Below are positions 33,840 through 41,473 of a DNA stretch of 64,000 nucleotides, one piece after another (within the stretch, counting starts at the first letter, position 1; each line of letters starts with the position of its first letter). The translations under genes and the position numbers were made by a program. The stretch covers positions 1 to 64,000 of the forward strand of contig JANXRE010000028.1 of NCBI GenBank assembly GCA_025353165.1, read 5' to 3'. The DNA comes from Acidobacteriota bacterium. GTDB taxonomy: Bacteria; Acidobacteriota; Terriglobia; Bryobacterales; Bryobacteraceae. A model generated the notes under the pieces. That model did no database searches. It was not told the DNA's origin and saw only the letters and a list, made by a program, of their open reading frames with translations.

Positions 33840-34807
33840 TGAATCTCCAGCACCAGCTTGCCTGTAGTTTTCCGGCCTTCGAGATCCCGGTGAGCCCGCG
33901 CCGCATCGGCCAGCGGATAACGGTGCTCGACGCGCAGCTTCAAGGAACCATCGTCGATCCAGCGGAACAGATCGCCCGCTCTCCACGCGATCTCGTCGCG
34001 ATCCACGGCGTAGTTTGCGAGCGACGGGCGGGTGAGAAATAGCGAGCCCTTCTGGCTGAGCATCAGCGGTTGGATGGCCGGCACCGGACCACTCGCGTTG
34101 CCGAACGAAACCATCATGCCCCGGGGGCGCAGCGAATCGAGGCTTTTCAAAAAGGTCTCGGCGCCGACTCCGTCGTACACGACGTCCACTCCCCGGCCGC
34201 CGGTGATCCGCTTCACCTCCTGCTGAAAGTCCTGGGTCGAATAATTGATCCCGTGGGCGGCCCCCGCTTCGCGCGCCAGTTCCAACTTGGCCTCGCTCCC
34301 GGCGGTGCCGATCACGGTCGCGCCGATCTTCTTGGCAATCTGGGTGAGGATCAATCCCACGCCGCCCGCCGCCGCATGAACCAGGCAGGTGTCACCCGGC
34401 TTGAGGGCAAAGGTTGAGAACGCGAGGTAATGCGCGGTCATGCCCTGCAGCATGACGGCGGCCGCGGAAACGAAGTCCACGCCGTCGGGAATCTTGACCA
34501 GTTGCCAGGCGGGCACCACGGCGTATTCGGCATCCGACCCGCGGGCCATGGCGTAGGCCACGCGATCGCCCGCCTTCAACCCGGTCACGCCGTCGCCGGC
34601 GGACTCCACCGTGCCCGCGCCTTCCATGCCGAGGACGACCGGCGGATCGGCCTGATACAGTCCCGTGCGGAAGTAGATGTCGATGAAGTTCACCCCGGAG
34701 GCAGCGAGCCTGACGAGGGCCTGTCCCGGTCCGGGCACCGGCGTCGGCAGGTCGCCGTAGATCAGGTTCTCGACGCCGCCGGGATTCTGAATGTAAATCG
34801 CTTTCAT
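33836..34807 (-). CDS. quinone oxidoreductase (zinc-independent MDR family)
   Basis: A 323-aa medium-chain dehydrogenase/reductase. MKAIYIQNPGGVENLIYGDLP start, catalytic-domain segment GVNFIDIYFRTGLY, and the nucleotide loop VHAAAGGVGLILTQIAKKIGATVIGT. The structural-zinc cysteines of alcohol dehydrogenases are absent, pointing to NADPH:quinone reductase. ATG 34807 follows a good SD (GGGAAGGGA). It overlaps pepP by 4 bp. Confidence 0.9.
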   Translation of the reverse strand: MKAIYIQNPGGVENLIYGDLPTPVPGPGQALVRLAASGVNFIDIYFRTGLYQADPPVVLGMEGAGTVESAGDGVTGLKAGDRVAYAMARGSDAEYAVVPAWQLVKIPDGVDFVSAAAVMLQGMTAHYLAFSTFALKPGDTCLVHAAAGGVGLILTQIAKKIGATVIGTAGSEAKLELAREAGAAHGINYSTQDFQQEVKRITGGRGVDVVYDGVGAETFLKSLDSLRPRGMMVSFGNASGPVPAIQPLMLSQKGSLFLTRPSLANYAVDRDEIAWRAGDLFRWIDDGSLKLRVEHRYPLADAARAHRDLEGRKTTGKLVLEIQ

Positions 34808-34834
34808 GAGTATTCCCTTCCCCCAACCACCCAG

Positions 34835-34886
34835 ACCGGCGTGGCGCACGCACTCGTGCGTGCCGCGTCGCCATTCTTGGCGACGC
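34835..34886. repeat. 50-bp double-palindrome repeat, copy R3
   Basis: ACCGGCGTGGCGCACGCACT... with the palindromic block centred near 34853 and a hairpin GCGTCGCC...GGCGACGC (34865-34886). It lies between the start of the quinone reductase and the 3' end of glmM, that is, downstream of glmM. Confidence 0.85.
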
Positions 34887-34907
34887 CTGCTTTAGCATAT
34901 CAAGCAC

Positions 34908-36257
34908 TCACCCGAGTTCCGCCCGAATGGCGTCGGCGATGCGCCGCGCCGTCGAGTGTACCGCGTCGTCGGTCGGGCCCTCCACCATCACGCGCGCCAG
35001 CGGCTCTGTGCCGCTGAACCGCACGTTAATGCGTCCCGAGCCGCCCAGCTCGCGCTCGGCCGAAGCAATCGCATCCCGAACACCGCCGAGCGAATCCAGC
35101 GGCCGCTTCTCTCTCACCCGGACGTTCACCAACACCTGCGGAAACAAAGTAAACTCAGCCGCGAGCTCATCCAGCGTCCGCCCACTCTCCCCGATCGCCT
35201 CCAACACGCGCAGCGCCGTCAGCATGCCGTCTCCGGTGGTTGCGAACTCCCGGTAAATCACGTGCCCCGATTGCTCGCCGCCGAGCTGCGCGTCCCGCCG
35301 CAGCATCTCCTCCAGCACGTACTTGTCGCCCACCGCGGTCCGCACCAGCTCAATGCCGTTCCGGTTGAGCGCGATCTCCAGGCCGAGGTTCGACATTATG
35401 GTGGCGATCACCACCGGCTTGCCGTCGGCCTCCACCAGTTTGCCGGCGCGATGCATGGCCAGCCCGGTGATCAGCAGTACGGCGTCGCCGTCCACCAGCC
35501 TCCCCGCGCGCGAAACGAACAGCGCGCGGTCGGCGTCGCCGTCGAACGCCACGCCGAGATCGGCGCCGGTCTTCAATACTTCCGCCCGCAGACGATCCAG
35601 GTGCAGCGATCCGCAATCGAGATTGATGTTGCGCCCGTCCGGCGAAACCCCGACCGCGTGCACTCGCGCGCCCAGCCGCTCGAACAATCGCGGCCCGAGA
35701 AACGAAGCCGAGCCATTCGCCGCGTCGACCACGATGCGCATACCCGCGAGCGAGCCCCGGAAAGTGGACGCCAGGAAATCCAGGTACTCCTCCCCGATCC
35801 GCGAATCCGCCTGAAGCTGCGCGGGCGCCGCGTCCATCTTCTCCTGCAACAGCCCAAAGATGTCCTGCTCGATCGCGTGCTCCACGGCGTCGGCCAGCTT
35901 GAATCCGCAGTGGTCCAGCACCTTGATGCCGTTGTCTTCGTACGGATTGTGAGACGCCGAGATCATCACTCCCGCGGCGAACGTGCCGGTGCGGGCGGCA
36001 AAAGCAATGCCGGGGGTGGTGATCAATCCGGCGAAGCGCGCCTTCACGCCCGATCGCTCCAGGCCTCCCGCGACATACTCGGCGATCCACGTTCCGGACT
36101 CCCGCGTATCCACGCCGATCGCGACCTCGGGCTCGGCATGCGCCGCCTGGATCCACCGGCCCACCGCCGCGCCCACCGCGAAAACCGTTTTGCGGTCCAG
36201 CGGATACTCGCCCGCGACGCCGCGAATGCCATCGGTTCCAAACAATTGTCGGTTCAT
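34908..36257 (-). CDS. glmM: phosphoglucosamine mutase
   Basis: A 449-aa alpha-D-phosphohexomutase converting glucosamine-6-phosphate to glucosamine-1-phosphate for peptidoglycan and LPS precursors. LFGTDGIRG start, the phospho-Ser loop with S102 (MISASHNPYEDNG), the Mg2+ loop DGDADR and the sugar-binding GEQSGH, plus RFSGTEPLARVMVEG at the C-terminus. Placed after cdaA and ybbR, the conserved c-di-AMP/glmM cluster. Confidence 0.96.
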   Translation of the reverse strand: MNRQLFGTDGIRGVAGEYPLDRKTVFAVGAAVGRWIQAAHAEPEVAIGVDTRESGTWIAEYVAGGLERSGVKARFAGLITTPGIAFAARTGTFAAGVMISASHNPYEDNGIKVLDHCGFKLADAVEHAIEQDIFGLLQEKMDAAPAQLQADSRIGEEYLDFLASTFRGSLAGMRIVVDAANGSASFLGPRLFERLGARVHAVGVSPDGRNINLDCGSLHLDRLRAEVLKTGADLGVAFDGDADRALFVSRAGRLVDGDAVLLITGLAMHRAGKLVEADGKPVVIATIMSNLGLEIALNRNGIELVRTAVGDKYVLEEMLRRDAQLGGEQSGHVIYREFATTGDGMLTALRVLEAIGESGRTLDELAAEFTLFPQVLVNVRVREKRPLDSLGGVRDAIASAERELGGSGRINVRFSGTEPLARVMVEGPTDDAVHSTARRIADAIRAELG

Positions 36258-36266
36258 GAATTGGGT

Positions 36267-36920
36267 TTACTGAGCCGGAGTCTCCAGGCGCTGAATCCAC
36301 ACCTTCACCGTCACCAGCGGAGAAGTCTCGAACCGTACTTGCGGATCGGCCACGTACGCGTGGACCGTAAACTGGCCCTGCTTCGCAATCTTGGAAAGGT
36401 CGATCGGATCCGTCTGCGCGGAATCGATCTGCTGTACGTGATTCTCCGGCCCCGTGACCTTCAGCATGGCGGGCTGCACTTCCTGCCGCACCACTTCCAG
36501 TCCCCGCGTTCCCGTGGTGCGCACTTGCACCGCCACCTCTTTCGACATCAGGCGGTCGAACCTCAAGCGGAGCTGCGACGGCACCGCGCGGAGAAAGGTC
36601 ACGCCCCGAGGGAGATTCAAGCTGCCGGAACCGATTGAGAACGTGCGTTCGCCGGGCCCTTCGACCGAAGCCAGATCCAGGAAGACGGCGGTATCCGCCA
36701 ACCGGGCGGCTGTCAGTTTGCCGGCCGGTCCGCGGAGTTCCAGATGCACCCGGTCCGGCATGTCCGAACCGACTTCGAGGTCGCGGGGCAGGTTCTTCAG
36801 AAAGATCGCTGCCGGCTGCGACGTCACCAGTTCCGGTTCGCCCACCACCAGGAACCAAAGCACGCCGGCGATGACGAGGGACAACGCCTTCCATCCGAGA
36901 TTCGCCGTCAGAAACCGCAT
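36267..36920 (-). CDS. ybbR: YbbR-domain protein (CdaR-like regulator of CdaA)
   Basis: A 217-aa membrane-anchored protein: one N-terminal helix (LGWKALSLVIAGVLWFLVV) and two YbbR-like beta domains (PAIFLKNLPRDLEV... and SKEVAVQVRTTGTRG...). In Firmicutes the homologue CdaR modulates CdaA. It abuts cdaA with no spacer and precedes glmM by 9 bp. Confidence 0.85.
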   Translation of the reverse strand: MRFLTANLGWKALSLVIAGVLWFLVVGEPELVTSQPAAIFLKNLPRDLEVGSDMPDRVHLELRGPAGKLTAARLADTAVFLDLASVEGPGERTFSIGSGSLNLPRGVTFLRAVPSQLRLRFDRLMSKEVAVQVRTTGTRGLEVVRQEVQPAMLKVTGPENHVQQIDSAQTDPIDLSKIAKQGQFTVHAYVADPQVRFETSPLVTVKVWIQRLETPAQ

Positions 36921-37769
36921 TTATCCCTCGCGCGCCTGGCGCACGGTTTCGCCAACCGGGTGCGCTAGATTGCCGCCGGGACCCGGCTGTCGTTCTTTGT
37001 GCCGGGCGTGCAGCATGAGCCGCTCGGCCAGCTTCTCGGGGTTCACTTCGCGCTCGATTTCGCCGAAGGCCGCCACGCTGACCTGCGCCGTCTCCTCCGA
37101 CACGATGACCGCGATGCAATCCGCTTCCTCGGTGATGCCGATGGCGGCGCGGTGGCGTGTTCCCAGTGAGCGCGCCAGTTGAGGGTTCATCGTCAGCGGC
37201 AGGAAACAGGCCGCGGCGGCAATGCGGTCTTTTTGAATGATGACCGCGCCGTCGTGCAGTGCCGCTTTCGGATGGAAAATCGAAAGCAGAAGGTCCCGCG
37301 AGACGCAGGCGTCCAGCTTGGTTCCGCTTTCGACGAACGTGCGAAGGCCGATATCGCGCTCGACCACAATCAACGCGCCAACCTTTTTGTCGGCTAGATC
37401 GGTGACAGCGAAAACAATGTCGCGAATCAGATCCCGCCGCTCGAGCCCGCCGCTCAGGGCCCGGAACTGGCGAGGCCCCAGCCGCGCCAGCAGCCGCCGC
37501 AAATCCGACTGGAACATCACGATCAGCGCGAACGCGGTGTAGGGAACCAGAGTCGCCAGCACGGTCCGCAACAGTTCCAGGCGGAAGATGGCCGAGAGCA
37601 GGTAAACGGTGCCCAGGATCAGAACGCCCACCAGGATCGGCGCGGCCCGGCGTCCCCGCGTGATACTCAGCAGTTGGTAAATGAGGATGGCGACGAGAAC
37701 GATATCGAGGACCGAGGTCCAGGTGACGGGTGGCGCGTTGGGCAGGAAAGGCAGGCTCACCGTTGGCAT
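36921..37769 (-). CDS. cdaA: membrane diadenylate cyclase CdaA
   Basis: A 282-aa protein with three N-terminal transmembrane helices (about 13-95) and a DAC domain (about 100-250). The catalytic motifs LHDGAVIIQ and LGTRHRAAIGITEEAD are complete. It makes cyclic di-AMP from two ATP, a signal for envelope and osmotic control. First gene of cdaA-ybbR-glmM. A GATAAT hexamer lies about 30 nt upstream of the start. Confidence 0.95.
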   Translation of the reverse strand: MPTVSLPFLPNAPPVTWTSVLDIVLVAILIYQLLSITRGRRAAPILVGVLILGTVYLLSAIFRLELLRTVLATLVPYTAFALIVMFQSDLRRLLARLGPRQFRALSGGLERRDLIRDIVFAVTDLADKKVGALIVVERDIGLRTFVESGTKLDACVSRDLLLSIFHPKAALHDGAVIIQKDRIAAAACFLPLTMNPQLARSLGTRHRAAIGITEEADCIAVIVSEETAQVSVAAFGEIEREVNPEKLAERLMLHARHKERQPGPGGNLAHPVGETVRQAREG

Positions 37770-37806
37770 AATCGGCTCGGTCCACCATTATCCCGCACTC
37801 TGCCAC

Positions 37807-37812
37807 TAAACT
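37807..37812 (+). promoter_or_regulatory. -10-like hexamer 6 nt before the GTG at 37819
   Basis: TAAACT followed by six bases and the start codon; no -35 is evident. The same geometry is seen at 2463, 3856 and 40972. Confidence 0.35.
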
Positions 37813-37818
37813 AAGTTC

Positions 37819-38415
37819 GTGGCGCTGCCAGCGGAAGTCCGTGTCAAGATCAGCTCTGAAGATGCCGGCTCGATCGCGATCGCGGAAGTGTCGGTGCGGA
37901 GCCTGCCGCCGCGGGACCTGATCGAGCAGATGCTGGGGCTCACCGGAAAGGATCTCGGCCGGCTGCGGGAGATCCTGAAACGCGGCTCCTTCGTCTCCGG
38001 AGAATCGCGCCTTCGCTGGGAGCCATTCGAGATCCAGGCGGCCGAACTCGGCCTGCTCCTCGCCACATTTCCGGATCCGGACCCCTCGCGTTCCTTCGAG
38101 CCCGCCGGCTGTTTTCACGCGCTTCTGCTGGCCCGGCGGGACCGTCTCGACATCCCGCGCAAGGTAGGCGCGAAACGCCGGTTCCTGCGCCGCCGCGATT
38201 TCTGGGACGCCCTCATGGAGCTGGGGCTGGCGGCCGCCTACGTGGAGTACTCGTACAAACTTCGGTGCGATCGCTATCGCGTCCGGATCGATCTAAGCCA
38301 ACTCGCAAAGTTGCAGTCGGCCGCCGCCTTGCTGCCCTATCGGAAACTCCGGGAGAAGGTGAAAGGGTCCGCCTTCGAGACGGCCGAATTCTTCGTGGGC
38401 CGCCTCCCTCGATGA
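37819..38415 (+). CDS. protein of unknown function, divergent from cdaA
   Basis: A 198-aa soluble, basic protein with GTG start. The first half is Leu-rich (SVRSLPPRDLIEQMLGLTGKDLGRLREIL); the C-terminal half carries many Arg/Lys/Tyr (KVGAKRRFLRRRDFWDAL...YVEYSYKLRCDRYRVRID). I recognise no family. It is divergent from cdaA with only about 50 bp between the starts. Confidence 0.65.
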   Translation: MALPAEVRVKISSEDAGSIAIAEVSVRSLPPRDLIEQMLGLTGKDLGRLREILKRGSFVSGESRLRWEPFEIQAAELGLLLATFPDPDPSRSFEPAGCFHALLLARRDRLDIPRKVGAKRRFLRRRDFWDALMELGLAAAYVEYSYKLRCDRYRVRIDLSQLAKLQSAAALLPYRKLREKVKGSAFETAEFFVGRLPR

Positions 38416-38419
38416 CCGA

Positions 38420-38728
38420 TTATGCCTCGGATGTTGTAACCGCCGAACGCCTGGCCAGTAGGTCGACAGGATTCAGCAGCGCATTCGCAAAGCCCTCGGT
38501 AATCCCCGAATGGTTCCGCCGCCACCAGCGCATCGCCTCCTCGAGGCCGTCCAGACTTCCCGGAGCCGCCGCAAGGAGATAGTCGGCCGGGCCGTTCGCG
38601 GTCTTCGTGTACACCATCGCGTGACAACCGCTCGAAGCCAGGTCGAGCACCGGCGTTGAATTGATACCGCTGCCCAACGGCCAGCATACGGGCACACCCT
38701 TCACGCGGCGGGTGTGAGAATCCGTCAC
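38420..38728 (-). CDS. small unknown protein coupled to the Fn3 gene
   Basis: A 102-aa frame whose GTG start overlaps the TGA of the upstream gene (GTGA, 38725-38728), suggesting translational coupling. It has no signal peptide; features are two Cys, GINSTPVLDLASSGCHAMVY and a Trp-rich helix EEAMRWWRRNHSG. I do not recognise it. Codon use is like that of the neighbours. Confidence 0.45.
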   Translation of the reverse strand: MTDSHTRRVKGVPVCWPLGSGINSTPVLDLASSGCHAMVYTKTANGPADYLLAAAPGSLDGLEEAMRWWRRNHSGITEGFANALLNPVDLLARRSAVTTSEA

Positions 38729-40965
38729 CTTGTCGTCGTCAGCGTCTGGTCGGCGGAAGTGGCATTATTGCCGATCGTATCCCTACTCATCACGATGAAA
38801 TGGTACACAGTATTCGGCAAGAGTCCCGTAAGACTTAGCGAGTGGCTTTGCTTCATATCCGCCCGGACATCGTTCGGTCCATTTACCGATGGAGCCCAGC
38901 TTCCGTAGCCCGTGGTTATTCCATACTTCATCCATGTGCTGCAATTCACGTCCGTGTTCCACGTCACCGTGGCCGTGCTGCTGGTGATCCCTGAAACCTG
39001 AAGGCCGGAGAGGACGGGCAAAGTGGTGTCGTGCACATACGTGGTGTCGACGGGGTTGTTGGAAGGGTCCGTCAGGGAAACGACGGGAACGGCCGAAGTT
39101 CGATAATGCACGTAGTCGAAGGACCATTTGTAATGCTGATTAAACTGCTTTCCATCGAAAATTCCGCTGGCGTCGTCATCCAGCGCATGGTTGAAAAGGA
39201 CGTCCCCTTGCGCCAGATACGTATTGTTCCCGGTCAGATTCCAGTACCACGCCCAGGCCGGCGAAAAGAGGTCGTTCAGGTTGGAGTAGATGGCGCCTAA
39301 CCTGGCGTTGGGCGGATACCCGTAGTTGCTAAGAGTGTTATACATCGTGTGGCCGTACAAAGGATCGGCCGGGTCGGTGACCACAGCGTGGGCCCATAGC
39401 CAATCCATCATCTGCTTGATGGCTGGAGGGATCCGGTAGTCGGGCGTGCCCAGCGCCGCCGTGTATTCGTAGTACTGAATAAGCGCCTCGGCCATGATCC
39501 CGTCATAAAACGGCTGGTTCAACTGGTTCAGGGTGGTAAGAAACAACTCATCGAACTGGCCCAAGCCCCAGTCCACCATTTGCAGCATGTGGGGATCGGG
39601 GGGCGTATGATTCACCTGGGCCTTCTTGACCGCGGCATCAATGCCGTAAGCCGTTTCCCGGATCCGGACGGCCTGAATATACGGGGTGCCATTCATGTTC
39701 ATCAAAGCGGTCTTGGCGTGTAGATCGCCGAAGCGCCAGTAAATCTCCGCCAGGCCATGCGGCGTCAGCCGCCAGCCTTCAATGTTGGTGGGAATATTTC
39801 GATCCGCAAACTGGTTCAGGATATTCTCGGCGCAAGGAAACCAGGTCTTCTTATTGCCGGTATAATCGCCAATCTGTAAGTAGGACCGGCCGCCGTCGTA
39901 GTACCAGATGTATCCTTCATACCCGAAAGGCATGAAGTCGCCCGGGATACAAAATTGCGCCCCGTCGACGACCATGCGAGTCTGCCAGCGGGCCAGCGCC
40001 GTCGGGTCCAGCGGAGGAACGGAGTGAACCGGCGTGCGGACGATTGGCCGCGGCGTAGCCAGAACCTTAAAGAACCATGTAAGCGTGCTGCTAACGCCGG
40101 TTTGCGTGTACGAGATCACTGCCGTATAGAGCCCGGGCGGGGTGTTGGGCTGGGTTTCAAACTTCAAAAACGTCGGGTAACTCAACCGCCAGCACATGGA
40201 ATTCCCGTTGGTATCCGTAGCCGTATCCGTGGGTGAATCCACTCCCCCGTAAAGGTTCTCGTCGCAGGCGTAATGAAACCCGATGACCGACGTTGGCACC
40301 GGATTGTGAGCCTGATCCGTAATTATCGGGGGGTTGACATACATCCAATCGTCGTCCTGGCCGGCCATGAGAGTGGTAGTAATGCCGAGGTATAGATCGG
40401 ATCCGGCATAGACGTTCTTCGGGCCTTCGGGGTTCAGGCGGAAACGCTTAGCGGCGGTCGCATTCTCCGGAGCGGTCTGGAAGCTGTAGACGCCGGCGGT
40501 CAGCCCTGGCAGGGTCCAGCCTTGACCCGTGCCATCTCCGGAGATGACCCTGAAACAGACGACGCTGTTGGGAGACAACCCAGTTACTTGAACGGAATGG
40601 GCCGTGACCAGCCCAGCGCTGGCGTGGAACGGGTACAACTGCGCCGGACCCGCCTGGCCGCAATCGCCCAGCGATTTCCCGTATAGAAGCACCTGACTGG
40701 TTGCCGCGCTGGTGGTGCTCCAGGTAACTACCGCCGAGTCCTCCTGGTTGACCAGGATCGGAGTGCCCGTGGAACTGAACAGACTTGGGACTTGCCCGTC
40801 CACCTGGATATTGGCGATCCCAGGGTCGCCCGTAGCCGGCTTTCCTTGCGCCTTCGCGAATGAACAGACGGAGACGTAATAGAATGAAAACAAACTTAGA
40901 AACAACCAAATAAGTCTCCATGGCCCCACATTCGACCGAAAGCGCATAGCTAAAGTCGTTACCAT
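38725..40965 (-). CDS. secreted protein with Fn3-like domains flanking an alpha-helical core
   Basis: About 740-746 aa. A signal sequence (RLIWLFLSLFSFYYVSVCSFAKA) is followed by an Fn3/phosphatase-N-like domain (about 45-170: VTWSTTSAATSQVLLYG...HSVQVTGLSPNSVVCFRV), further beta segments (to about 320), a Trp/Tyr-rich helical region (about 340-640) reminiscent of alpha/alpha-barrel glycan enzymes, and a second Fn3-like domain at the C-terminus (LSGLQVSGITSSTATVTWNTDVNCSTWMKYG...). No catalytic motif is recognised. The promoter position favours either a leaderless start at ATG 40965 or ATG 40947 (MRFRSNVGPW), which suits the signal peptide better. Confidence 0.7.
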   Translation of the reverse strand: MVTTLAMRFRSNVGPWRLIWLFLSLFSFYYVSVCSFAKAQGKPATGDPGIANIQVDGQVPSLFSSTGTPILVNQEDSAVVTWSTTSAATSQVLLYGKSLGDCGQAGPAQLYPFHASAGLVTAHSVQVTGLSPNSVVCFRVISGDGTGQGWTLPGLTAGVYSFQTAPENATAAKRFRLNPEGPKNVYAGSDLYLGITTTLMAGQDDDWMYVNPPIITDQAHNPVPTSVIGFHYACDENLYGGVDSPTDTATDTNGNSMCWRLSYPTFLKFETQPNTPPGLYTAVISYTQTGVSSTLTWFFKVLATPRPIVRTPVHSVPPLDPTALARWQTRMVVDGAQFCIPGDFMPFGYEGYIWYYDGGRSYLQIGDYTGNKKTWFPCAENILNQFADRNIPTNIEGWRLTPHGLAEIYWRFGDLHAKTALMNMNGTPYIQAVRIRETAYGIDAAVKKAQVNHTPPDPHMLQMVDWGLGQFDELFLTTLNQLNQPFYDGIMAEALIQYYEYTAALGTPDYRIPPAIKQMMDWLWAHAVVTDPADPLYGHTMYNTLSNYGYPPNARLGAIYSNLNDLFSPAWAWYWNLTGNNTYLAQGDVLFNHALDDDASGIFDGKQFNQHYKWSFDYVHYRTSAVPVVSLTDPSNNPVDTTYVHDTTLPVLSGLQVSGITSSTATVTWNTDVNCSTWMKYGITTGYGSWAPSVNGPNDVRADMKQSHSLSLTGLLPNTVYHFIVMSRDTIGNNATSADQTLTTTR

Positions 40966-40971
40966 TTCGTA

Positions 40972-41001
40972 AGTATGCCATCATGATTTGCTGGCTGTCA
41001 A
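40972..41001 (-). promoter_or_regulatory. promoter of the Fn3-protein gene
   Basis: On the minus strand TTGACA (40996-41001), an 18-nt spacer and CATACT (40972-40977). The expected transcription start falls on or next to the ATG at 40965, which is 6 nt after the -10. Confidence 0.65.
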
Positions 41002-41044
41002 TCAAATAATTCAGGTAAATTATTCCATATTTATATACTTATAA

Positions 41045-41059
41045 GTAACGATTCGTTAC
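41045..41059. promoter_or_regulatory. perfect 15-bp palindrome upstream of the Fn3 gene
   Basis: GTAACGA, T, TCGTTAC in an AT-rich stretch about 50 bp upstream of the -35 box. It has the size and symmetry of a dimeric regulator operator. No adjacent regulator gene suggests which protein would bind. Confidence 0.4.
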
Positions 41060-41144
41060 GAAAGAGCCCTGTATAACAGTGCCGGGATGTGGGACCCAAA
41101 GAATGATTTCCAGAAGGAAAAGGGGAGAGAGCCCGGTGGCGGTT

Positions 41145-41204
41145 GCACCGCCAAGAACGCTTATTGCTGAATATTCACCCACTCAACGCGCTTCATCCGC
41201 CGCT
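41145..41204 (-). pseudogene. stray copy of the lepA 3' end
   Basis: This 60-bp stretch matches 41500-41559, the end of lepA, at about 85% identity in the same orientation. The minus strand reads RMKRVEWVNIQQ, stop, AFLA against [17 protein letters not shown] in LepA. Similarity ends abruptly on both sides. The rest of 41060-41473 holds only Arg/Pro/Ser-rich frames and no gene. Confidence 0.65.
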
Positions 41205-41473
41205 GAAGTCCGCCGCAGCCCGCTGCGATACGGCCGGGCTCGCCGTCAATCGCTGAATGCGCCTCGCCGAACACCCTTGCATCCCTGGCATGACAAGCCT
41301 TGGCCCGAGCTTCCCGCCTCGCCTCGCTGGATCGCGGCGAACACGTTCATCCGGCCGAAGCCAAAACCAAATTGCAGCGCAAGTCCGAGGAACGCCGGAA
41401 GCAACAACGGTGAGCGGTTACATTCTTAGCCATGATGCCGGCCTGGACCTGGATCCCATGAGGTAGGGGCCTC

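Noticed and set aside
35350-38118. Very long minus-strand open frame across glmM, ybbR and cdaA
   Set aside because: It is out of frame with three clear genes and its translation is Arg/Gly-rich; a by-product of high G+C.
41079-41429. 116-residue plus-strand frame downstream of the Fn3 gene
   Set aside because: Pro/Arg/Ser-rich and it crosses the lepA-like fragment, which is meaningful only on the other strand.
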